A DNA stretch of 24,751 nucleotides from an uncultured Muribaculaceae bacterium. Its GTDB lineage: Bacteria; Bacteroidota; Bacteroidia; Bacteroidales; Muribaculaceae. The notes beneath the pieces were generated by a model. It was not told the DNA's origin and did no database searches. It saw only the letters and a list, made by a program, of their open reading frames with translations. The stretch lies in the NCBI GenBank assembly GCA_910584735.1, contig CAJUBM010000030.1, positions 1 through 24,751 of the forward strand. Direction: 5' to 3'. Position numbers and translations under genes: made by a program. Positions 1 through 7,868 of the stretch are shown here, one piece after another. How positions within the stretch are numbered: the stretch's first letter is position 1; every line of letters begins with the position of its first letter.

Positions 1-22
1 TCCCGGAGGTCCGGCGCCACTA
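1..22 (-). repeat. Left copy of a 22-nt inverted end repeat
   Basis: Bases 1-22, read on the minus strand, are identical to bases 24708-24729 on the plus strand. The sequence begins TAGTGGCGCCGG and ends CCTCCGGGA. The match stops at base 23. At the other side the window ends, so the full length of this copy is unknown. At the right end the same sequence forms the 5' half of a hairpin, so this copy is probably a cut-off version of the same structured element. It is not a recognised IS end: no transposase or target duplication is visible. Confidence 0.75.
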
Positions 23-57
23 TAAAGTTACCATTGCCAAAAATGTTATATAACAAA

Positions 58-93
58 GGCGGTGTGTCAAAAAATGAATTTTGGCACACCGCC
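58..93 (-). terminator. Intrinsic terminator of the left minus-strand operon
   Basis: Bases 58-72 and 79-93 form a 15-bp stem (GGCGGTGTG.CAAAA) with one G-T wobble and a 6-nt loop. The hairpin starts 21 nt beyond the stop codon of the secreted unknown protein. On the minus strand it is followed by TTTGTTATATAAC, a modest U-rich tail. It is well placed to end transcripts coming through miaA. A perfect 10-bp palindrome, GTTATATAAC (45-54), follows directly. Confidence 0.8.
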
Positions 94-114
94 GTATTTA
101 TCGTCTCAGAGCAT

Positions 115-1128
115 CTACCTCTCTATCTTCACACGGGAATAACGGAACCATGCATGATGCAGCGGGAAGTTAAACACCATTATCCCATCCCCCTGCAAAT
201 CAGCAGAACACTCGGGCCCGGCATCATTAAATTCCGCGTCATACCATTGCAAAGTGTAATGGTTCTGGAAAATGGTGGGCTTCAAGTGCCCTTTAATCAT
301 ATATGGATGCCAGGATGAGGAATTGGTTTTGGCGCCATCGACATACAGCACATCGTAGCCACCATCGGGCGTACTGACTAAGGCCAAGGTATAGAAACCG
401 CCGGGACGCGCCCATAGCGGGTCGTTATCCCGGTCAAGAAAAGTCCATAACCCTTCTATCTTGTCTGTGGTTACGGTAAATCGTTCATGCAGTTTCTTCT
501 CGTCCCACTCCGTATGCAGACGCGCCGCCACATCGGCATACTCCTTTACCGCCACATATTCCAGCTTCAAATCCCTATCAGAGCAGATACACACCGAGGA
601 CGGTCGGCATTTCATAGGCGCCTCCCCGCCGAAAGATACCAAGCGGGAACCTACATAGAATTTAGCTATGCCATCCTGCACGTCAGCAACCAGCGAATTA
701 GCCCCCTTATGTAAATCCACGTTCTCGAAAAAGTCGAACTCGGCCACCTTATGCCATTTCCCGGAAACATCGGCTGTATCGGTTGTCAGGCGGAGGTATC
801 GGCTGTCATAGGCATCATCAAACCCGGTCTGTCCCCATGAGACCACGCCTCGGCAAGTCGGTTTACCGTTCCTATCCATAAACCTCATCTCCCAGGAAGC
901 CTTTCCTCGGATGGGATTGGAAGTCACCGCCCCACGCGCCTCTACCGAAATTGCACCGGCAGATATATCAAGAGCAATGCAACATGTATCCCCCTTCTTA
1001 ATTCTGGTAGTCTCCGAAATGTAAGTCTTAGCCGCAACGTCCTCCTTCTCTACATTCCTCCCAAACACCGGCATAGCATGTAGCCCTACCACCGTAGCAC
1101 CTGCAAATAGCAATTTAGATGGTTTCAT
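115..1128 (-). CDS. Secreted protein of unknown function, coupled to miaA
   Basis: The product is 337 residues. The N-terminus (MKPSKLLFAGATVVGLHAMPVFG) looks like a signal peptide, so it is probably exported to the periplasm or outer surface. There is no lipobox Cys. The middle is beta-rich and suggests a jelly-roll or lectin-like fold, but I cannot assign a family. The C-terminal third contains LDRDNDP, then GGFYTLALV, PTIFQNHY and LQWYDAEF, which I recall as a block in uncharacterised Bacteroidales secreted proteins (memory, not a search). The ATG at 1128 overlaps the miaA stop as ATGA, which implies translational coupling. The gene is last in its operon, with a hairpin terminator 21 nt downstream. 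No catalytic motif is recognised. Confidence 0.85.
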   Translation of the reverse strand: MKPSKLLFAGATVVGLHAMPVFGRNVEKEDVAAKTYISETTRIKKGDTCCIALDISAGAISVEARGAVTSNPIRGKASWEMRFMDRNGKPTCRGVVSWGQTGFDDAYDSRYLRLTTDTADVSGKWHKVAEFDFFENVDLHKGANSLVADVQDGIAKFYVGSRLVSFGGEAPMKCRPSSVCICSDRDLKLEYVAVKEYADVAARLHTEWDEKKLHERFTVTTDKIEGLWTFLDRDNDPLWARPGGFYTLALVSTPDGGYDVLYVDGAKTNSSSWHPYMIKGHLKPTIFQNHYTLQWYDAEFNDAGPECSADLQGDGIMVFNFPLHHAWFRYSRVKIER

Positions 1129-2063
1129 TGATGTCTCTTTACTATATCAAGCGCCAAATCAGTGAATTCATCTTCGGGAAGGTCATAAGGGAGCCAGTGG
1201 ATAGGGATTCCTCTCTTCTCCATCCCGCGCAACCAGGTCATCTGCCTTTTCGCAAACTGATGTATGGCGATTTCAAGAGAGGAACGCATCTCAGCAAAAC
1301 TAATCCGCCCTATACAATACCAGGTCAGATACTTGTATTCGAGACCGTAATAAATCAAATCGTCAGCCGCAATTCCCGATTCAAGCAAACCGCGAACCTC
1401 TTCCACCATACCATCTCTCAACCGGGCATCCAGCCTCTCGGAGATACGATGTCGACGGCTCTCGCGATCTATATCAACACCTATCACCACCGCATCCAAA
1501 GGCTCGGGATTATTGGCTGATGCAGCCTCGTCAGGATGGTTGTCATAGTATGTCTGAATCTCGATAGCCCTTACAGCCCGTTTTACCGTGTCCACATCGG
1601 TAACATTGTGCAGTTGCTTCATCCCGGCCAACATCTCAGTAAGTTCCGCAAGGGAGTGTCCCACCAACGACTGCCTGAGAGCCTTATTCTCGGGAACCTC
1701 AGGAAGGCACATACCTTTCAGCAAGGATTCCACATATAGCCCGGTGCCTCCGCAGACCACAACGTTAAGTCCTCTCCCCTCTATATCGGAAATAGCCTTA
1801 CGGGCATCCCGCAGATATTCATAGAGGTTGTATTTCGCTCCAGCGGGACATATGTCAATCAGGTGTACGGCAACAGAACCATACTCATCCATATCTTTCC
1901 CCGTACCCAAATCCATTCCCCGGTATACCTGCCTGGAATCTGCGCTTATAATCTCCGCGCCCATAGCCCGGGCCAAAGCCACGCCACGCCGTGTCTTGCC
2001 CGAGGCCGTAGGACCTACGACCGCCACCAAAGGGAACGAGGATGTGATATTCATATCTGCCAT
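1125..2063 (-). CDS. miaA: tRNA dimethylallyltransferase MiaA
   Basis: MiaA transfers a dimethylallyl group from DMAPP to N6 of adenosine 37 in tRNAs that read codons starting with U. This is the first step of i6A/ms2i6A synthesis, in the cytoplasm. The 312-residue length is normal for the family. Visible motifs are the P-loop GPTASGKT at residues 17-24, SADSRQVYRGMDLGTGK at about 40-56 (the DSxQxY signature with the catalytic Asp), and CGGTGLYVESLLKG, the family's GGTGLY motif. The ATG at 2063 is 36 nt after the membrane-protein stop. The gene overlaps the next gene by 4 bases. No separate -7 element is visible upstream, so it is probably co-transcribed with its neighbours. Confidence 0.96.
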   Translation of the reverse strand: MADMNITSSFPLVAVVGPTASGKTRRGVALARAMGAEIISADSRQVYRGMDLGTGKDMDEYGSVAVHLIDICPAGAKYNLYEYLRDARKAISDIEGRGLNVVVCGGTGLYVESLLKGMCLPEVPENKALRQSLVGHSLAELTEMLAGMKQLHNVTDVDTVKRAVRAIEIQTYYDNHPDEAASANNPEPLDAVVIGVDIDRESRRHRISERLDARLRDGMVEEVRGLLESGIAADDLIYYGLEYKYLTWYCIGRISFAEMRSSLEIAIHQFAKRQMTWLRGMEKRGIPIHWLPYDLPEDEFTDLALDIVKRHQ

Positions 2064-2099
2064 TTAAAACGCTATGGTCTGTACAATCCGATCCGATTC

Positions 2100-3419
2100 T
2101 CAGGCAAGGAATAAACGGAAGTTTTTCTTCACCCTGGCGAACAGACGGCGCAGGGCATACAAAGGCTTATCCTGATTAATCTGTCTTACTCTCAGCCACG
2201 TCTCATCGTTATAGTCCACATCCCATTTGCGTATATCTCGGAGACGGAATGTCGGCTGGTAATGCTTTATGTCATACAGACGTTTACCGTCACGGTCATA
2301 CGTCTTCCAAGCCATGGCCACATCATAGATACGCTTTATTTCCGCGATAATCTCACGAGCCATCACGTGATGACGCACCAATTCGTATATCTCATTCAGA
2401 GACAGCCATTCGCCGGTAACCTTCGATTCAGTCACCTGCTCCACATCGTCTATGAACGCAAAATAATGAAATATATTCTGATACGTAACATTATCAGGGC
2501 TGCTGTATATCAGTTTTACATCCGCATCCGCAATACCGGTGACATCCTTAAACAGCCTACACGCATCATTCAAGTTCTCACGTTCGCGATAAGGAACCTT
2601 CACCACCACAGGTGTATCGAATCGCTTCACTACCGCACCGTTTGAAAAACGCTCCTCTGTGGGGCGCATGTCAATCAATATACGATTATCGTTTATAAGC
2701 AGGAAACGTAACGAGGTAGCTCCCGGTTTCTCTACATAGTGTCCCTCATCGTTGCAACAATAGTACACCCACATCGAATAGTAGCGCGAACCGAGGTATA
2801 TCAGCGAAAGCACATACATCACCATGGGCAACCATAGAAAATAAAAATAGTCAGCCCGGTTGAGATTTACGTTGACATAATTAATCAGGTAATACCCCCA
2901 GTCTACAACCGACAGGCATAACGACAGTATCAGAAGCAGGCGCGTCTGGTAGCGCCATTCCTTTCTAAAAAGACCTCCGACAAAACCATGCTCTATCACA
3001 TTTCCATAACGCATCTTACAACGGCGGCACACCAACGGTTCGGTGCGGTTCAAAAGGAAACATGCCGTCACAAGCACTGTCACCGGAGCAGTGATAAGAA
3101 TTGCCAAGAGAGGGGAATCGGCTGTAAACGGCTCCCCGGAGGTCTCCTTCAAGGCGCCGCCCGGAGAAAATATGCATATAATGCCGATTACAAATGCCGA
3201 TATAAGCACTACGCTCGAGACCTCCTGCATAAGTCGCGAACAAGAGGGCACCGGGCGACGGCGCAATACGCCGCGCACAATCTGAAGGGCTATATAGGCC
3301 ACAATATCGATAGGCAGAAGCCAGTATTGCGGCACGATAGGAGCAAGGAATGCGAGGACAGTAAGCACACCCACTGCTACTGCCCAGTTCCGCCATAAAC
3401 CGAATATGGCGGCGGTCAT
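2100..3419 (-). CDS. Polytopic membrane protein with a C-terminal soluble domain, function unknown
   Basis: The product is 439 residues from ATG 3419. A GTG at 3449, also in frame, would add ten charged residues and lies only 7 nt from the upstream stop, so I prefer the ATG. Six hydrophobic segments are visible at roughly residues 11-28, 34-52, 69-86, 103-124, 160-180 and 191-211. A CRRC pair lies at 131-134 between segments 4 and 5, and a CC pair just after segment 6. From about 235 the protein is soluble. The order of beta strands and helices (RFLLINDNRILIDMRP, then TPVVVKVPY, then HYFAFIDD and TGEWLSLNEI) resembles a Nudix fold, but the GX5EX7REUXEEXGU catalytic box is absent. Function is unknown. 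It lies 37 nt after the DPP gene and is probably in its operon. Confidence 0.8.
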   Translation of the reverse strand: MTAAIFGLWRNWAVAVGVLTVLAFLAPIVPQYWLLPIDIVAYIALQIVRGVLRRRPVPSCSRLMQEVSSVVLISAFVIGIICIFSPGGALKETSGEPFTADSPLLAILITAPVTVLVTACFLLNRTEPLVCRRCKMRYGNVIEHGFVGGLFRKEWRYQTRLLLILSLCLSVVDWGYYLINYVNVNLNRADYFYFLWLPMVMYVLSLIYLGSRYYSMWVYYCCNDEGHYVEKPGATSLRFLLINDNRILIDMRPTEERFSNGAVVKRFDTPVVVKVPYRERENLNDACRLFKDVTGIADADVKLIYSSPDNVTYQNIFHYFAFIDDVEQVTESKVTGEWLSLNEIYELVRHHVMAREIIAEIKRIYDVAMAWKTYDRDGKRLYDIKHYQPTFRLRDIRKWDVDYNDETWLRVRQINQDKPLYALRRLFARVKKNFRLFLA

Positions 3420-3456
3420 TCCCTGTCTGCGTTCATGTGAGCGATACACTGTAATA

Positions 3457-5694
3457 TTATCTCTTTAAATTTCTCTTGAAAAAATTAATCATACGGGAGT
3501 AGACAACCGACCGCGCATCGCAGCCGTTGATAGAATGGTTCATATTCGGGAATACGAACATGTCACATTCGAGGCCGGCCTGCTGCAGACGACTTACAAA
3601 CTCCAGTGAATTTTCAGGATGCACATTGTCATCAGCAGTGCCATACATCAGCAGCAGTGGACATGCCAGCTTTGACGCACGTTCCAACGGCGCACCGGCA
3701 TCATACCCTGCGGCGTTCTGCTGCGGTGTAAGCATAAACCGTTCGGAGTAGACCGTATCATAATAACGCCAAGAAGTAACCGGGGCGATGGCGACAGCAG
3801 CCGCGAAAGGTGACGCATCGTCCGTGGCACACATCAGCGTCTCATATCCTCCGAAGCTCCATCCGGCAATACCGATGGCCGAAGAATCTGCAAAAGGCAA
3901 TGAGGTAACATAGCGGGCCACATTTATCTGGTCAACCGTTTCCAACTGTCCGAGGTTGCGATATACGGAATTACGGAAGGCTGCTCCACGGCCACCCGTG
4001 CCACGCCCATCCACGCAGATTACGACGAACCCCTGCGTTGCCGCATATACATCCCAGTCCATATGCCAGCGGTTATAGACTTCCTGCGACCCCGGACCGC
4101 TATACTGCCACATTATAACAGGATATTTCCGGGATGCATCGAATCCGACAGGCTTAATCATATATCCGTTAAGCTCGTTCCCGGCGGAATTCACCGTGAA
4201 GAACTCTTTAGAAGGTACGCCCGCATAATTGGCGGCATAAGAGGCATTATCCTCTATGGTGCGCACCTGTTTTCCTTTGCCGTTATACAGGGTATAGACC
4301 GGTGGAGTTAGAGCATTGCTGTAATTAACCGTGTAATAGTTCTTATTGGGAGTAAATTCAGCCGATGCCCATCCTTGGGCCGGGGTCAGCGCCTCTTTTT
4401 TATGGTTTTTGGAATTCAGACGATATACCACACGGTTCAATGCATCTGCCGGATTGCCGGTCTCCGGCTCGGCCTGATAATAAATCCACCCGGCGGCATC
4501 CATGCCATAATATTCTGTGACATCAAAATTGCCGGAGGTAATCTGCCCGAGCATCTGTCCGGCATATGAATAGCGGTAGAGATGGTTCCACCCCGACCGT
4601 TCCGAGAAGAGAACCATATCATTCTCTCCCAATACTATATCCTCATATGTCATAGGGTTGAGCCACGCATCGCGGGCTTCCTCTACAAGGATTGATTTTG
4701 AGACAGTGGAACGGGGATTTACCGCATATACCTCCATACGGTTCTGCTCCCGATTCAGAGTTACGGCCAACAACCTATCAGGGTCATTGCCTCCGAAACC
4801 GATTCGTGGAATATATTCAATACGGCTGTCAGGTAGCTTTATATCCTTGGTCTTACGGTTGTCTACATCGTAGCTGTGGAGGGTTACAACCGAATTTTTC
4901 TCGCCGGCCACCGGGTATTTGTAGGTGTAACGACCGGGATAAAGGGCATACTCATCGCGTGGTTCACATGCCCCCTGATAAAGTGTCAGAAAATATTCAG
5001 GCACCTCTGTCTCGTCATACTTCAGATAGCATAGGGTGGAATTATCGGGAGCCCATGCCATAGAGCATACCGCCGAGAATTCCTCCTCATATGTCCAATC
5101 GGGGATACCGTTGATAATCTTCCCGTGGGCACCATCGGCGGTCACCTCCACCTCAGTATCGTAATCCCATTTACGGATACGGATATTATTGTCGGCAACA
5201 AACGCCACCATACGGCTGTCGGGGGAGAATACAGGGGTCTGCTGCTTAGGTTTTTCTTTTGAAAGAGGACGCAATATATTGCGTTTTATCTCAAATATAT
5301 AGTAACGGGCCTTTGAAGAACGGCGGTAAACCGGCTCGGAGTCAGTCCATACAAGGAGTTTTGAACCATCGGGGGAAATAGAGAAACCCTCAATCTCGCC
5401 ACCCACCTTATTCTCACGGGTGGTAGAGGTGTCAAGCACAACGCCGCTTTCTTTCCCGTCTGCAGTAAGATGGCTAAGTATCTTGCTGCCGTCATCGGAA
5501 ATCACAAGATAGCTTTCTCCGTCAGGCATATATAGGGGGGAGCCGCCATCGGATGTACGGTTTGCCGGATACACATATTTTGAAATCCCCGCTATGTCAA
5601 GTCGCGGAGCAGCCGCCTGCACCAGGTTATCAGCAACCGCCGCATAAGACATGGCGGCACACATCATAACGGCAAATATATTTATTCTCTTCAT
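3457..5694 (-). CDS. Secreted dipeptidyl peptidase IV (S9B prolyl peptidase)
   Basis: DPP-IV removes X-Pro or X-Ala dipeptides from peptide N-termini. In gut Bacteroidales it acts in the periplasm to complete peptide breakdown. The 745-residue length is usual for the family. A signal peptide occupies about residues 1-21 (MKRINIFAVMMCAAMSYAAV). A beta-propeller follows, carrying DWTYEEEF at about 199-206, the double-Glu motif that binds the substrate amino terminus. The alpha/beta-hydrolase domain holds the nucleophile in GWSFGGY (Ser about 613), Asp in TADDNVH (about 689) and His in MNHS (about 720). Family members usually have GWSYGGY; the Tyr-to-Phe change is conservative. The start is the ATG at 5694, 62 nt from the upstream gene. 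No -7 box is seen there, so co-transcription is likely. Confidence 0.95.
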   Translation of the reverse strand: MKRINIFAVMMCAAMSYAAVADNLVQAAAPRLDIAGISKYVYPANRTSDGGSPLYMPDGESYLVISDDGSKILSHLTADGKESGVVLDTSTTRENKVGGEIEGFSISPDGSKLLVWTDSEPVYRRSSKARYYIFEIKRNILRPLSKEKPKQQTPVFSPDSRMVAFVADNNIRIRKWDYDTEVEVTADGAHGKIINGIPDWTYEEEFSAVCSMAWAPDNSTLCYLKYDETEVPEYFLTLYQGACEPRDEYALYPGRYTYKYPVAGEKNSVVTLHSYDVDNRKTKDIKLPDSRIEYIPRIGFGGNDPDRLLAVTLNREQNRMEVYAVNPRSTVSKSILVEEARDAWLNPMTYEDIVLGENDMVLFSERSGWNHLYRYSYAGQMLGQITSGNFDVTEYYGMDAAGWIYYQAEPETGNPADALNRVVYRLNSKNHKKEALTPAQGWASAEFTPNKNYYTVNYSNALTPPVYTLYNGKGKQVRTIEDNASYAANYAGVPSKEFFTVNSAGNELNGYMIKPVGFDASRKYPVIMWQYSGPGSQEVYNRWHMDWDVYAATQGFVVICVDGRGTGGRGAAFRNSVYRNLGQLETVDQINVARYVTSLPFADSSAIGIAGWSFGGYETLMCATDDASPFAAAVAIAPVTSWRYYDTVYSERFMLTPQQNAAGYDAGAPLERASKLACPLLLMYGTADDNVHPENSLEFVSRLQQAGLECDMFVFPNMNHSINGCDARSVVYSRMINFFKRNLKR

Positions 5695-5756
5695 ATTCGT
5701 GTACTTTAATTGTCATCCAACTGTCAGAGGATATGCACCCCTATGGATACGTCATT

Positions 5757-7748
5757 CTAAAAAAGCGACATCTGGGCCGGATTGTCAGGCTGGGTATTAC
5801 GCTGTGGCTCGTGATAGCCGAAATCGTCATTGTCAGCCATCTCCGCCCTGCGTGACTGTTTCTTTTTCGGAGCGGGAGTCGACACCAGCCAGTCATCGGA
5901 ATCAAGACTGTCAAATCCGTCTACCAAGCCGGGGTCTTTCACAGAGATGGCAAGTTTGACGGCTGTATCTCCCTCCTTCTCTACAGAGGGGAAGACCGCG
6001 TCCGCCGGAGTGCCAATCGTTTCTTTTGCCGACTTTTTTCTATTTTCTTTATCAGAGCGTTTTCTGGTTTTCTTTACCGCGCGGGATGCCGACCCGTCAG
6101 CCTTTTCTATTATCGGCAGGTCATCAAGAAGATAATCTATCGCTCCTGCCGTATCCTGTATAGAATCGACAACAGCGGGCACGGCGGCGGAGGGTGTTCC
6201 GGTCTCGGTCTCGGTCTTTGCCTTGGCGCCATACTGCGCCGTTGGTTCGGCTACCGCAGCAGAAGAAACATCCAGGCTTTTAAGCCGGGAAATCTCTCCA
6301 CGCAAGGCGCTTTCCGATTGTGAACGCTCATAGGCCGCATCTTCAAGCTGCCTACGCAGCGAGTCGGTGAGATCCTCCAGCCGCTTAATCATGGCATCTT
6401 TCTGCGCGAGCGACATGTTTTTGTCCCGGAGGTCGGAATCCTTATGCCTGAGCAGCTCATCCTTCTCCATAATCTCGTCCTTATGCCTGCGTATTACGGC
6501 ATCAGCCTTAAGACGTGCCTCTTCAAGTTGCTCCACCTGTGTCTGAATCTCGCTGACTACCGCTAATTTCTCACGTGTCTTTGAAAGTTGCGAGGATAGT
6601 GTTTCCACCTGTGAAAGAGCCTCATCACGGGCAATAGTCAGTTCGTCCACCTGCTGCCGCAGTTCCTCGGAGGTATCTGAAGCCTTGGCCAATGCCTGTT
6701 CGGCATTTGATGCTCTCAGCACGGCGCTGTCAAGGTCAAGTTTCAAAGCCGAGACCTCCAACTGCGATTCCGATTTAAATCTACCGAATTCGGCAGACAG
6801 CGTCCCTAATGCCTGTTCCCTGTCGGCAGCGGTCTTCAGAGCCTCAGAAGCCCTCGACTGGAGGTCGTTGACCATCGTCTCCCCTAAAGTCTGCTTCAAC
6901 TGCATCTGCTCAAGAGCGTCTGCCAACTCTTTATTCTCACCGCGCAACTTCTCTATCGTGGCCGAACGTTCGGCATCCTCTGCCTTGGCATTTTCCAAAT
7001 CCTTCTCCTGTATCGCGGAAAGGCGCAGTTTATTCACCAGGCTCTTATTCTCCAAATCAAGCTGCTCGGCATCAGCCTCCATAGTGGCTATCTGCTTCTC
7101 AAGGTCATGCACACGTTCGGTAAGGGCTCTTTTCTGGCGTTCCGCACTCAGTTGCAGCTTACGGGCCTCGGTTGAATCCTCCTCTTTCTGGCGCAATCCC
7201 TCGCGAAGCTGTTTAAGTTCGTTCTCCACTTTCAGCATATCAGACTGGCGTAACTCCTGATAGCGTCGCCGGGCCTGCACCTCCAAAGAATCCAAATATC
7301 CCTTCATACCCTTCTCAAGGGCGTTATAAAGATACTGCTCCTGACGCGATGTGTCAACCGATGATTCCAGAAAGTCAGGAAGCGAACGATTGAATATGGC
7401 CACCACCGTACGGAAAATCTCAGCCGGCACGGCTCCCTCTGTAGCCGTATATCCATCCTGCGTTTTTTCTGTACACACCGATGCTGCCGTCTCATCTATC
7501 GAAGCCTGTGAGGCGCCCTTTTCTTCCGCAGACATCATTGCCGCCGAATTGGCATCCGCGTCGGTATCCCTGGCATCGGCTTTAATATCCGAATCACATG
7601 CAACGCCATCGGAAGTGATGCCGGAACAATTTTCCTCGCGGCGCTGACGAAGGGGCGTCACCGTAGCGTCAATCCCCCCGATTTCGTCATCATAGTCAGC
7701 CGAGTCATCAAACCCGAAAGCACGTCTTAGTTTTTCGAAAAAAGCCAT
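5757..7748 (-). CDS. Long coiled-coil protein with a C-terminal clamp-binding-like motif
   Basis: I place the start at ATG 7748 (MAFFEKLRRAFGF), giving 663 residues. An in-frame TTG at 7811 falls inside the -7 promoter box and can be excluded. After an acidic N-terminal linker, a short globular stretch (about 110-165) contains FNRSLPDFLESS and YLYNALEKGMKGYL. A near-continuous heptad-rich coiled coil then runs from about 165 to 480. The tail is low-complexity, partly basic (KKTRKRSDKENRKKSAKE), then acidic. The last residues are PAQMSLF. QMSLF matches the bacterial beta-clamp pentapeptide consensus QL(S/D)LF and differs by one residue from the E. coli MutS motif QMSLL. No enzymatic domain or membrane segment is seen. 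The function is unknown; a DNA-associated scaffold is inference. Confidence 0.85.
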   Translation of the reverse strand: MAFFEKLRRAFGFDDSADYDDEIGGIDATVTPLRQRREENCSGITSDGVACDSDIKADARDTDADANSAAMMSAEEKGASQASIDETAASVCTEKTQDGYTATEGAVPAEIFRTVVAIFNRSLPDFLESSVDTSRQEQYLYNALEKGMKGYLDSLEVQARRRYQELRQSDMLKVENELKQLREGLRQKEEDSTEARKLQLSAERQKRALTERVHDLEKQIATMEADAEQLDLENKSLVNKLRLSAIQEKDLENAKAEDAERSATIEKLRGENKELADALEQMQLKQTLGETMVNDLQSRASEALKTAADREQALGTLSAEFGRFKSESQLEVSALKLDLDSAVLRASNAEQALAKASDTSEELRQQVDELTIARDEALSQVETLSSQLSKTREKLAVVSEIQTQVEQLEEARLKADAVIRRHKDEIMEKDELLRHKDSDLRDKNMSLAQKDAMIKRLEDLTDSLRRQLEDAAYERSQSESALRGEISRLKSLDVSSAAVAEPTAQYGAKAKTETETGTPSAAVPAVVDSIQDTAGAIDYLLDDLPIIEKADGSASRAVKKTRKRSDKENRKKSAKETIGTPADAVFPSVEKEGDTAVKLAISVKDPGLVDGFDSLDSDDWLVSTPAPKKKQSRRAEMADNDDFGYHEPQRNTQPDNPAQMSLF

Positions 7749-7808
7749 CTGAATTACCGTTTTTGCACAAGTTTTCCTTTCACCCTGACAAGGGCGATGT
7801 TTATTAGG

Positions 7809-7816
7809 CAAATTTA
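7809..7816 (-). promoter_or_regulatory. -7 box for the coiled-coil gene
   Basis: The minus strand reads TAAATTTG, a match to the Bacteroidetes -7 consensus TAnnTTTG. No TTG lies at the standard 19-21 nt spacing, so only the -7 element is supported. A start about 7 nt downstream gives a leader of roughly 50 nt to ATG 7748. Confidence 0.6.
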
Positions 7817-7868
7817 CGACTTTTCTACGGTAATAATACTAAGCAAACGACATTATTTTTCCAAACAT

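Noticed and set aside
7749..7811. N-terminal extension of the coiled-coil protein to a TTG codon
   Set aside because: The extension overlaps the -7 box at 7809-7816 and would precede the transcript.
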